Both the position numbers and the translations under genes were made by a program. Below the pieces are notes generated by a model. That model did no database searches. It had not been told where the DNA came from and saw only the letters and a program-made list of their open reading frames with translations. Positions 8,229 through 16,562 of a stretch of 64,000 nucleotides of DNA are shown here, one piece after another; within the stretch, counting starts at the first letter, position 1; the number at the start of each line of letters is the position of its first letter. Source of the stretch: Actinacidiphila sp. DG2A-62 (GTDB lineage: Bacteria; Actinomycetota; Actinomycetes; Streptomycetales; Streptomycetaceae); the NCBI RefSeq assembly GCF_035825295.1, contig NZ_JAYMGI010000002.1:6625501-6689500 (forward strand), read 5' to 3'.

Positions 8229-9728
8229 GTGACGAGCGACCACATCACCCACTGGATCGCGGGCCGGCCCTGGCACGGCGTCGCCGCGCGGCGCGGCGAC
8301 GTGTACGACCCGGCGACCGGCGCGGTCGCCCGGCAGGTCGACCTGGCCGACGCCGAGGTCGTCGACCGGGCGGTGGCCGCGGCGCTGGAGGCGTTCCGGC
8401 AGTGGCGGCACACCTCGGTGGCCCGGCGCACCTCGGTGCTCTTCGCCTTCCGCGAGCTGCTCAACGCCCGCCGCGAGGAACTGGCCGCGCTGATCGTCTC
8501 CGAGCACGGCAAGGTGCACTCCGACGCGCTCGGCGAGGTCGCCCGCGGCCTGGAGGTGGTGGAGTACGCCTGCGGCATCCCGCAGCTGTCCCGCGGCTCC
8601 TTCACCGAGCAGGCGTCCACCGGCGTCGACGTCTACTCGGTGCGGCAGCCGCTCGGCCCGGTCGCGATCATCTCGCCGTTCAACTTCCCGGCCATGGTGC
8701 CGATGTGGTTCTTCCCGATCGCCATCGCGGCCGGCAACACCGTGGTCGTCAAGCCGTCGGAGAAGGACCCGTCGGCCGCGAACCTGCTGGCCCGGCTCTG
8801 GCAGGAGGCGGGGCTGCCGGACGGCGTGTTCAACGTCGTGCACGGCGACAAGCCGGCCGTCGACCGACTGCTGGAGCACCCGGACGTCAAGGCGGTGTCC
8901 TTCGTCGGCTCCACCCCGGTCGCCCGGCACGTCTACGAGACCGGCACCCGGCACGGCAAGCGCGTCCAGGCGCTCGGCGGCGCCAAGAACCACATGCTGG
9001 TGCTGCCCGACGCCGACCTGGACCTGGCCGCGGACGCCGCGGTCAACGCCGGCTACGGCGCGGCGGGGGAGCGGTGCATGGCGGTCTCGGTGCTGGTCGC
9101 CGTCGACCCGGTGGGCGACGAGCTGGTGGAGCGGATCACCCGGCGCATCGCCGAGCTGAAGGTGGGCCCCGGCAGCGCCCCCGGCTCCCAGATGGGCCCG
9201 CTGGTCACCGGCGCGCACCGGGACAAGGTCGCCTCCTACCTGGACGCGGGCACGGCCGAGGGCGCCGCCCTGGCGGTCGACGGCCGCGCCCACGCCGTCG
9301 AGGGCGAGCCCGGCGGCTTCTGGCTCGGCCCGACCCTCTTCGACCACGTCAAGCCCGGCATGTCGGTCTACGAGGACGAGATCTTCGGCCCGGTGCTGTC
9401 GGTGGTCCGGGTCGGCTCCTACGACGAGGGGCTCGCGCTGATCAACGCCAACCCGTACGGCAACGGCACCGCGCTGTTCACCAACGACGGCGGCGCGGCC
9501 CGGCGGTTCCAGCACGAGGTCGAGGTCGGCATGGTCGGCATCAACGTGCCGATCCCGGTCCCGGTGGCGTACTACTCCTTCGGAGGCTGGAAGAACAGCC
9601 TGTTCGGCGACGCGCACGCCTACGGCGAGGACGGGGTGCGGTTCTTCACCCGCGGCAAGGCGGTCACCCAGCGCTGGCTGGACCCCTCACACGGGGGGAT
9701 CAACCTCGGCTTCCCCACCAACTCCTGA
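8229..9728 (+). CDS. Aldehyde dehydrogenase, methylmalonate/malonate-semialdehyde dehydrogenase type
   Basis: A 499-residue NAD(P)-dependent aldehyde dehydrogenase. PFNFPAMVPMWFFPIAIAAGNT, GGAKNH and AAGERCMA with the catalytic Cys283 follow the MmsA subgroup, which makes acyl-CoA from (methyl)malonate semialdehyde. In the syntenic Streptomyces locus the neighbouring aldehyde dehydrogenase is linked to polyamine utilisation, so oxidation of gamma-aminobutyraldehyde-type intermediates is an alternative. GTG at 8229 follows GGAAGGGG. Its 3' end overlaps by 42 bp with the oppositely oriented PAP2 gene. MmsA-like motifs are clear; the physiological substrate is not. Confidence 0.85.
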   Translation: MTSDHITHWIAGRPWHGVAARRGDVYDPATGAVARQVDLADAEVVDRAVAAALEAFRQWRHTSVARRTSVLFAFRELLNARREELAALIVSEHGKVHSDALGEVARGLEVVEYACGIPQLSRGSFTEQASTGVDVYSVRQPLGPVAIISPFNFPAMVPMWFFPIAIAAGNTVVVKPSEKDPSAANLLARLWQEAGLPDGVFNVVHGDKPAVDRLLEHPDVKAVSFVGSTPVARHVYETGTRHGKRVQALGGAKNHMLVLPDADLDLAADAAVNAGYGAAGERCMAVSVLVAVDPVGDELVERITRRIAELKVGPGSAPGSQMGPLVTGAHRDKVASYLDAGTAEGAALAVDGRAHAVEGEPGGFWLGPTLFDHVKPGMSVYEDEIFGPVLSVVRVGSYDEGLALINANPYGNGTALFTNDGGAARRFQHEVEVGMVGINVPIPVPVAYYSFGGWKNSLFGDAHAYGEDGVRFFTRGKAVTQRWLDPSHGGINLGFPTNS

Positions 9729-10421
9729 GCCCGGCGCGGACTCCTGTGCGGGCCCGTCCGCGGACCCGTCCGCGGGCCCTGGCCCGGAGTCCGGCGGGGA
9801 GCCCGGCGCGGGCCCCTGCGCGGCGGTGGCGGCCCTGGCCGCCACCGCGCGGGCCGCCGCCACGCCCGACAGCAGGGTCAGCGTCAGCGACCAGCTGGCC
9901 AGCACGTCCAGCGGCCAGTGGTAGTCGCACCACACCAGCGCCAGACCGATGGCGAGCAGCAGCAGCGGCGTGCCCGCCCGTACCGCCCAGCGCGCCGGGC
10001 CGTGCGCCAGCCACGGCAGCACCAGCAGCGCCGCGGCCCCGAAGGCCACCGCCGAGGTCGCGGTGTGGCCGGAGGGGAACCAGCCGTAGCCGCTCGGGTC
10101 CGGCACCGTGCCGCCGGGCGGGGGCCGGTGCACGGCGTCCTTGACCACGGTCACCACCAGCGGCACCGCGGCCATCGCCAGCGCCGCCGCGGCCGGCGGC
10201 AGCCACCAGCGCGGCAGCCCCGCGGCGCGCCCGGCCCAGCCCGTGCCCACCACCGCGGCCAGCAGCACCGGCACGGCGACCTGGACGTTGCCCAGCTTGC
10301 ACAGGTAGTGCGCGGTGGTGTCCAGCCCCGGGTGCGCCGCCGCCTCGCGGAGGAACCAGCGCAGCACCCGCCCGTCCCGCGCGACCAGCGCGCCGCCCGC
10401 GGACACCTGCCAGGTGAGCAC
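9687..10421 (-). CDS. PAP2-family membrane phosphatase (start uncertain)
   Basis: A lipid phosphatase or related phosphoric-ester hydrolase embedded in the membrane. The three PAP2 signature blocks are KDAVHRPPPG (KxxxxRP), SGYGWFPSGHTATS (PSGH) and WCDYHWPLDVLASW (SRxxxxxHxxxD equivalent). About five hydrophobic segments are seen, and the C-terminus is a Gly/Pro/Ala/Ser tail. GTG at 10421 is the first standard start in frame, but a full hydrophobic helix (ALTLLALAAGFGVALFAV) continues upstream without ATG, GTG or TTG to at least 10530, so the true start is either a rare codon or hidden by a base error. It is convergent with the aldehyde dehydrogenase. Confidence 0.8.
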   Translation of the reverse strand: MLTWQVSAGGALVARDGRVLRWFLREAAAHPGLDTTAHYLCKLGNVQVAVPVLLAAVVGTGWAGRAAGLPRWWLPPAAAALAMAAVPLVVTVVKDAVHRPPPGGTVPDPSGYGWFPSGHTATSAVAFGAAALLVLPWLAHGPARWAVRAGTPLLLLAIGLALVWCDYHWPLDVLASWSLTLTLLSGVAAARAVAARAATAAQGPAPGSPPDSGPGPADGSADGPAQESAPGSGVGGEAEVDPPV

Positions 10422-10907
10422 CGCGAACAGCGCGACGCCGAACCCGGCGGCCAGCGCCAGCAGGGTCAGGGCATGCGCGAGGAGGAAGGAGGACGCCCGC
10501 AGCAGGAGCGTCCGCGGGAAAAGCAGTCGCCCCGGAACAGGGGGGAGAGTTCCGGGGCGACCAAGGCGATCGCCGGTCCGCCCGCCCCGGGGGTGTGGGA
10601 CGAACGGCCGACCGATCGGCGTGTGCCGGGGCCAGAGGACCCGGCGGTGTCGTGCGCGAGGGCACTGCCGTGCCGGTGATGGGGATTCACCGGCGCGTTG
10701 TCACGTGTGGCCTTCTGGGGAGTCCGCCACACGCGGGGTGTTTCACGGAAACCGTACGTCACGCGAGCCCCGGAAAACGGCCTGCTCACCCGTCCGCCAT
10801 CAGGCCCGCACACCTTCTTCACGACCCCGGACCCCCCTTTCGCGCGCACCCGCACGCCGTGACGAAACGCCAGGTCGGCCGCCCCGCCGCTGCCGCGGGC
10901 ACGGGCG
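10422..10907. other. Intergenic region between PAP2 and aminotransferase genes
   Basis: About 490 bp. The first 110 bp is probably the 5' part of the PAP2 gene (see that entry). The rest has no convincing gene. It carries three stem-loops: 10526-10561, 10672-10694 (arms GCCGGTGA/TCACCGGC, 7-nt loop) and 10704-10733 (arms CGTGTGGC/GCCACACG). Both the aminotransferase 3' untranslated region and the PAP2 promoter must lie here. Confidence 0.6.
10526..10561 (-). terminator. 13-bp perfect stem-loop followed by TGCTTTT on the minus strand
   Basis: Arms GTCGCCCCGGAAC (10526-10538) and GTTCCGGGGCGAC (10549-10561) match without error around a 10-nt loop. On the minus strand the stem is followed by TGCTTTTC, the classic layout of an intrinsic terminator. 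It would end transcription coming from the aminotransferase gene 350 bp upstream, or act as an attenuator ahead of PAP2. Confidence 0.6.
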
Positions 10908-12239
10908 TCAGACGCCGGCGAAGGCGTCCTCGATGATGTCGAGGCCCTCGTTCAACAGATCCTCGCCGATGACCAGGGGCGGCAGGAAGCGCAACACGTT
11001 GCCGTACGTGCCGCAGGTGAGCACCACCAGGCCGGCCGCGTGGCACGCCTTGGCCACCTTGGCGGTCAGCGCGGCGTCCGGGTTCTTCGTGCCCGGCTCC
11101 ACCAGCTCGATCGCGATCATCGCGCCGCGCCCGCGGACCTCGCCGATCGCGGCGTGCTTGTCCTGCAGCGCGCGCAGCCGCGGGGTCATGATCTCACCGA
11201 TCCGCCGCGCCCTGGCCGGCAGGTCGAGCTCCTTCATCGTCTCGATGGCGCCGAGCGCCGCCGCGCAGGCCACCGGGTTGCCGCCGTAGGTGCCGCCCAG
11301 GCCGCCGGCGTGCGCGGCGTCCATGATCTCCGCGCGGCCGGTCACCGCGGCCAGCGGCAGCCCACCGGCGATGCCCTTGGCGGTGGTGATCAGGTCGGGC
11401 ACGATGCCCTCGTCCTCGCACGCGAACCACTGGCCGGTGCGGCAGAAGCCGGTCTGGATCTCGTCGGCGACGAACACGATCCCGTTGTTCTTCGCGAACT
11501 GCGCGATCCGCGGCAGGAAGCCCTTGGCCGGCTCGATGAAGCCGCCCTCGCCGGCGATCGGCTCGATCACGATCGCCGCGACGTGCTCCGCGCCGATCTG
11601 CTTGTTGATCATGTCGATGGCCTGCGCGGCGGCCTCCTCCGCGGCGTGCTCGGGCCCGGTCAGCCACCGGTAGCCGTACGCCAGCGGCACCCGGTACACC
11701 TCCGGAGCGAACGGCCCGAAGCCCTCCTTGTACGGCATGTTCTTCGCGGTCAGCGCCATCGTGAGATTGGTGCGGCCGTGGTAGCCGTGGTCGAAGACCA
11801 CCACGGCGGTGCGCTTGGTGTACGCGCGGGCGATCTTCACCGCGTTCTCCACCGCCTCCGCGCCGGAGTTGAACAGCGCGGACTTCTTCGGGTGGTCGCC
11901 CGGGGTCAGCTCGGCCAGCCGCTCGGCGACCTCCACGTAGCCCTCGTACGGGGTGATCATGAAACAGGTGTGGGTGAAGTCGGCGAGCTGGGCGGAGGCG
12001 CGGCGGACCACGGCCTCGGCGCTGTTGCCGACCGAGGTGACGGCGATGCCGGAGCCGAAGTCGATCAGGCGGTTGCCGTCGACGTCCTCGACGATGCCGC
12101 CGCCCGCACGGGTGACGAACACCGGCAGGGTGACGCCCACGCCGTCCGCGACCGCGGCGGACTTGCGGGCCAGCAGCTCCTTGGACCTCGGCCCCGGCAC
12201 GGCCGTGACGAGCTTGCGTTCCTGCGGCACTTCGGTCAT
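10908..12239 (-). CDS. gabT: 4-aminobutyrate-type aminotransferase (class III, PLP)
   Basis: A 443-residue class III aminotransferase converting GABA and 2-oxoglutarate to succinate semialdehyde and glutamate. Visible motifs are NSGAEAVENAVKIAR (PLP phosphate cup), FDHGYHGRTN, VIEPIAGEGGF, VADEIQTGFCRTG with the PLP aspartate, and TTAKGIAGGLPL with Schiff-base Lys288. The ATG at 12239 is preceded by an AGGGAGA box. It is transcribed away from the ATPase gene at 12532. In polyamine breakdown it would process the GABA released from putrescine, matching the nearby transporter, oxidase and dehydrogenase. A putrescine or other omega-amine specificity cannot be excluded. Confidence 0.9.
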   Translation of the reverse strand: MTEVPQERKLVTAVPGPRSKELLARKSAAVADGVGVTLPVFVTRAGGGIVEDVDGNRLIDFGSGIAVTSVGNSAEAVVRRASAQLADFTHTCFMITPYEGYVEVAERLAELTPGDHPKKSALFNSGAEAVENAVKIARAYTKRTAVVVFDHGYHGRTNLTMALTAKNMPYKEGFGPFAPEVYRVPLAYGYRWLTGPEHAAEEAAAQAIDMINKQIGAEHVAAIVIEPIAGEGGFIEPAKGFLPRIAQFAKNNGIVFVADEIQTGFCRTGQWFACEDEGIVPDLITTAKGIAGGLPLAAVTGRAEIMDAAHAGGLGGTYGGNPVACAAALGAIETMKELDLPARARRIGEIMTPRLRALQDKHAAIGEVRGRGAMIAIELVEPGTKNPDAALTAKVAKACHAAGLVVLTCGTYGNVLRFLPPLVIGEDLLNEGLDIIEDAFAGV

Positions 12240-12531
12240 GGCGGACGATCTCCCTCACATCTGTCACCGTCGTCTCCCCGCAGGCTAGGCCGCGCCGGGG
12301 CGCCCCGCACACGCCACGGGGTCGCACTCGCGCGGCCCACCACTCCGCGGCGTCCAGTGCGCACACCCCCGCCGGGCCCCCGCGGGCGCCGCCGCGGAGC
12401 CCGCCGCGTCCCGCCGCGACTCCGGCGGGGGCGCCGCGACCGCCGTTCACCCCAAGATCCTTTTGCGCCGGTAGCCGCTCGACTACATTGAGCGCATCGT
12501 CGGAGACGAGGGGCGAGGGGCGAGCTGTCCA
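12240..12531. other. Divergent promoter region, aminotransferase / membrane ATPase
   Basis: A 292-bp intergenic region. The first 200 bp are GC-rich with no gene. Near 12458-12500 the composition drops and holds a possible plus-strand promoter: TTTTGC at -35, 17 bp, TACATT at -10, about 35 bp before the ATPase ATG. No clear operator palindrome is seen. Confidence 0.4.
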
Positions 12532-14712
12532 ATGGATGCCAGGGACCACGAAGGCACGCACGGCTACGAGCCCGGCCGTCCGCGTACCCCGCCGTCCCCG
12601 TCGGTGCCGCCGCCGCACCACGCACCGCCGTCCGCCGTGCCGCCGCCGCTGCCTCCCACCCGGCCCGCGCCCGTGCCGCGCCCCGCGGTCCCGCCGCCGC
12701 CCGTGAAGGCCCCGCCGGCGTCCGCGCTCGAAGTGTGGCTGCGCACCCCGCGCGAGCACGACGCGCCGGGCATCTACGCCTTCGGCCACGTCCCCCGGAC
12801 CGCGCCCGACCCGGACCGGCTGCCCGCCAGGAGGCTGCTGGGCGGCGCCGTGCTGGCACTCCTGGTCGGGTTGTTCGTCTGGTCGCTGTTCCGCAACTAC
12901 TTCGACTTCTGGATCTGGCCGGTCATATGGTTCACCCCCGACCACTGGCGCAGCGGCGCGGGCGGGGACACCAACGCCTTCAACATCGCCACCCGCACCT
13001 GGGCGACGCTGTGCACCGTGCTGCTGGCCCTGGTCTTCGCGCGCTTCGGCAACTGGGCGGAGGTGTGGCGCCGGTGGGCCCGCCCGGCGCTGCGAAAGCT
13101 CTGGGACGGACCCGAGCCCGGCGCCGCCCCCGAGGACCGGCCCGACCCGGTCCAGTGGCCGGAACTGCGCGAGGCCCGGCAGGACGCGCTGGCCGACCGG
13201 CTGGCCACCGAGGTCCGCACCGGGCGGATGAACGACGTCGACTACGCCCGGATCAAGCGCGCCTGGTCCGTGGTCCAGGCCCAGCCGGGACGTCTCGACG
13301 CCTTCGCCGACGCCGTGCTGCGGCACGGCGCCGAGGCGTGCGCCCACCCCTCGGGCGCGCGGGACCTGCCGCACCGCGGCGCGCGGCACGACCTCTTCGC
13401 CGGCCAGGTGCGAATCGGCCGCGGCGCCGACGACGACCGGAACCCGTACCAGCACCGGGGCTCCGGCATCGGCCTGGACGCCACGCTGCTGGGTACCGGG
13501 CTGCTCGTGGTCGGACCGCCAGGATCGGGCAAGACCCGGCATGTGGTGCGCCCGGTGGTGGAGTCGCTGTGCCTCCAGGCACTCGCCGGTCAGGCGGCGG
13601 TGGTGGCGGTCGGCGCCGGCGGCGCCGACCTCGGCCCGGCCGGGAGCTTCGACGTGGTCATCTCGCTGGCCGACCCGGCCTCCCGCTACGACCTCGACCT
13701 CTACGGCGGCGGCACCGACCCGGACGCCGCCGCCGGGGCGCTCGCCGAGGCGCTCCTCGACCCGGACACCGGGGAGGAGGGCGACCAGCGCCGCGCCGCC
13801 ACCGCGCTCAGCCAACTCCTCGGCCCCTTCGCCGCCGCGCACCGCCGCTTCCCCTCGGTCACCGAACTGCGGGAACTCCTGGACGGGGTGCCGCACGCCC
13901 ACGCCGCGCTGCGCGACGCGCTGGACGCCGCCGGGGCCATGGCCATGGCCCGGGAGCTGGAGGCCCGGATGCGGCAGGCGGGCCTGCCCGGCCACATCGG
14001 ACCCCGGCTGGCGGACCGGGTCGCGCTGCTCGACCGGCCCGCGTTCGCCGGGTTCTTCGACGTGACGGGCCACTCCCGGCCGTTCTCGATGTACGCGCTG
14101 GAGCACCCGCTGCGGGTCCGCATCGACCTGCCGGAGCGCGGCCACGCCGAGGCGTCGCGCATCCTCGCCCGGCTGGTCGTCGCCCAGTTCACCGCGGCCG
14201 TCACCGCCCGCCGCGACCGGTCCCTGTTCGCCTGCCTGGTGATGGACGACGCCGCGCACACGATCACCGCCGACGCGGTGCGGGGACTGTCCCGGCTGCG
14301 ATCCGCCAACGCGGGCGCGCTGCTGGCCCTGCGGACCCTGGACGACGCTCCCGAGCACCTGCGCACCGCGCTGCTCGGCGCCGTCGGCTGCCGGATGGCG
14401 CTGGCGGGGATCACCACGTGGGACGGCCGGCGGTTCGCCGAGGCGTGGGGCACGACCTGGGTCGAGACCCGCGACGTGACGCGGACGCCCGACCAGTCCG
14501 GCGGCGTGCTGCGCCGCGCCGGCCGCGGAGTGCGCAAACTCTTCACGGGCGAGGCGGTGACCACCGAGTCGGTCACGGTGCGGAAGGTCGAGCGGGAGCG
14601 GTGGTCCGCTTCGGATCTCGCGCACGGGGTGCCGGCGGGGCACGCGGTGCTGTCGCTCACCACGACCGGCGGCGAGCACGCGCCGCCGATCCTGCTGGAC
14701 CTGCGGGCGTGA
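12532..14712 (+). CDS. Membrane-anchored ATP-binding protein, VirD4/TraD-like
   Basis: A 726-residue protein: a proline-rich cytoplasmic tail (residues 1-65), two hydrophobic segments at about 104-120 and 158-172, then a soluble ATPase region. Walker A GPPGSGKT is at 328-335 and a Walker B-like CLVMDDAAH near 565, followed by LSRLRSANAGALLALRTLDD, which resembles the TraM-recognition region of TraD/VirD4 coupling proteins. Such proteins pump DNA or protein; here no relaxase or secretion partners are near, and the gene sits in conserved Streptomyces core context, so conjugation is not implied. ATG at 12532 lies about 10 bp after GGGGCGAG. Function unknown beyond ATP binding. Confidence 0.75.
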   Translation: MDARDHEGTHGYEPGRPRTPPSPSVPPPHHAPPSAVPPPLPPTRPAPVPRPAVPPPPVKAPPASALEVWLRTPREHDAPGIYAFGHVPRTAPDPDRLPARRLLGGAVLALLVGLFVWSLFRNYFDFWIWPVIWFTPDHWRSGAGGDTNAFNIATRTWATLCTVLLALVFARFGNWAEVWRRWARPALRKLWDGPEPGAAPEDRPDPVQWPELREARQDALADRLATEVRTGRMNDVDYARIKRAWSVVQAQPGRLDAFADAVLRHGAEACAHPSGARDLPHRGARHDLFAGQVRIGRGADDDRNPYQHRGSGIGLDATLLGTGLLVVGPPGSGKTRHVVRPVVESLCLQALAGQAAVVAVGAGGADLGPAGSFDVVISLADPASRYDLDLYGGGTDPDAAAGALAEALLDPDTGEEGDQRRAATALSQLLGPFAAAHRRFPSVTELRELLDGVPHAHAALRDALDAAGAMAMARELEARMRQAGLPGHIGPRLADRVALLDRPAFAGFFDVTGHSRPFSMYALEHPLRVRIDLPERGHAEASRILARLVVAQFTAAVTARRDRSLFACLVMDDAAHTITADAVRGLSRLRSANAGALLALRTLDDAPEHLRTALLGAVGCRMALAGITTWDGRRFAEAWGTTWVETRDVTRTPDQSGGVLRRAGRGVRKLFTGEAVTTESVTVRKVERERWSASDLAHGVPAGHAVLSLTTTGGEHAPPILLDLRA

Positions 14713-14882
14713 GCGGCGCGGCGGCCGGGGCCGCGGGTACGAGGGGGGCCCGGGGCGGGGGCCAGGCGGTGGCCGCGGGCGGGGGCGGGCGTGCGGCAGT
14801 ATGGGAGGCGCCGGACCCGTACAGGAAGCTGACAGCACCGCCGGCCCGCCCATCCGCCCGCACAACCGGGGACCAGGTCCGC

Positions 14883-16441
14883 ATGCCCCTCACCCTCGCG
14901 TCCCTCGCCCACCACTCGGCGCTCAGGCTGTCCGTCCTCGCCGGCGCCGACCGGCTGGACGCGGAGGTCCGCTGGGTGCACACCAGCGAACTGGACGACC
15001 CGGGCCCGTATCTGGAGGGCGGCGAGCTGCTGCTGACCACGGGCCTGAAGCTGGCCGTCGACGACCCCGACGCGATGCGCAGCTACGTGCGCCGGCTGGC
15101 CGCCGCGAAGGTCGTGGCGCTCGGCTTCGGCGTCGGCGTGGGCCACGACGCGGTGCCGCGGGCCCTGGTCGACGCCGCGGCCGCCGCCCGGCTGCCGCTG
15201 CTGGAGGTGCCCCGCCGCACCCCGTTCATCGCGATCAGCAAGGCCGTCTCCGCCGCCCTGGCCAAGGACCAGTACCGCGCGGTGACCGCCGGCTTCGAGG
15301 CGCAGCGCGAGCTGACCCGCGCCGCCCTCGCCCCCGACGGCACCACCGCGCTGCTCGCCCGGCTGGCCGCCCACCTCGACGGCTGGGCCGCGCTCTACGA
15401 CGCCTCGGGCGCCGTGCTCGCCGCCGCGCCGGAGTGGGCCGGCCGCCGCGCCGCCCGGCTGGCCGGCGAGATCGACCGGCTGCGCGACACCCCGGCTCCC
15501 GCCAGCGCCGCCGTCGCCAGCCGGCCGGCACCGAGGACCGGGTGGAGCTGCAGTCGCTGGGCAGCGGCCGCCGCCCCCGCGGCTTCCTCGCGGTCGGCAC
15601 CGAGGAGCGCCTCGACACCTCCGCCCGCTACGTCGTGCACGCCGCTGTCGCACTGCTCACCCTGTCCCTTGAGCAGTCCCGCACCCTCCAGGACGCGCAG
15701 GCCAGGCTCGCCGCCGCGCTGCTGCGGATGCTGCTGGCCGGCGAGCCCGAGCACGCCCGCGCGGTGGCCGGGCGGATGTACGGCACGCTGCTCGACCACC
15801 CCGTGCGGGTGCTGATCGCCGAGCCCTCCGACCCGCGCACCGGCCCCGACGCGCTGGCCCTGCTCGCCGAGCGCGCCGAGGCCGCCGCGGCGCGCGCCGG
15901 CGAACCGCTGCTCGCGGTCCGCGACGGCGGGCGGCTGGTCCTGCTCGCCGCCGAGGACGCCGGGACGCTCGCCGCGGCCGCCGACCTCGCCGACGCCGAG
16001 GACGCCCTCGCCTCGGGCCTGTCCGCCCCCGCCGACGCCGCCGACGTCCCGCAGGCCCACCTCCAGGCCGAACGCGCGCTGGCCGTCGCGCTGCGGCGCG
16101 GCCGCAACCTCGTCGAGCACGAGGAGGTCGGCGCCGGCTCGGTCATGCCGCTGCTCGCGGACGACGCGGTACGGGCCTTCGCCGAGGGGCTGCTGCGGCC
16201 GCTGCGCGAACACGACGCGACCTCGCGCGGCGACCTCGTCGCGTCGCTCGCGGCGTGGCTCGCCCACCACGGGCAGTGGGACTCCGCCGCCGCCGACCTC
16301 GGCGTCCACCGGCACACACTGCGCTACCGGATGCGCCGCGTCGAGGAGATCCTGGCGCGTTCCCTGGACGACCCCGACGTCCGCATGGAGCTGTGGCTCG
16401 CGCTCAAGGCGTGCGACGCGGGGGAGCAGGGCGGAAGCTGA
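14883..16441 (+). CDS. PucR-family transcriptional regulator (one frameshift)
   Basis: A regulator of about 519 residues. The N-terminal PucR domain has LSVLAGADRLDAEVRWVHTSE and a GGELLLTTG loop; the middle is a GGDEF-like/linker region; the C-terminal PucR helix-turn-helix (HTH_30) reads AAADLGVHRHTLRYRMRRVEEI. The frame changes near 15515-15532, consistent with one missing base in AGCCGGCCGGCACC. In S. coelicolor a PucR-type protein at the syntenic locus (EpuRI, from memory) controls polyamine/ethanolamine glutamylation genes, so this is a good candidate regulator for the neighbouring polyamine genes. The ribosome binding site is weak (GGGGACC). Confidence 0.85.
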
Positions 16442-16448
16442 GCCGGCG

Positions 16449-16545
16449 GCCCTGGTGGGCTCGGCCGGCCTGGTGGGCTCGACGGGCTCGGCCGGCCCGG
16501 TGGTCTCGGTGGGCTCGGTGGGCTCGACAGGGTCGGTGGGCCCGC
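16449..16545. repeat. Imperfect GGTGGGCTCG repeats
   Basis: Six to seven imperfect 10- to 13-bp units based on GGTGGGCTCG fill the gap between the convergent PucR and SAV_2336-type genes. No gene is supported. The block may be simple-sequence expansion next to the gene ends. Confidence 0.6.
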
Positions 16546-16562
16546 GCCCCGCCGGGCGAAGG

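Noticed and set aside
12532..14712. An integrative conjugative element
   Set aside because: The VirD4-like ATPase has no relaxase, integrase or attachment site nearby, and flanking genes are core streptomycete genes.
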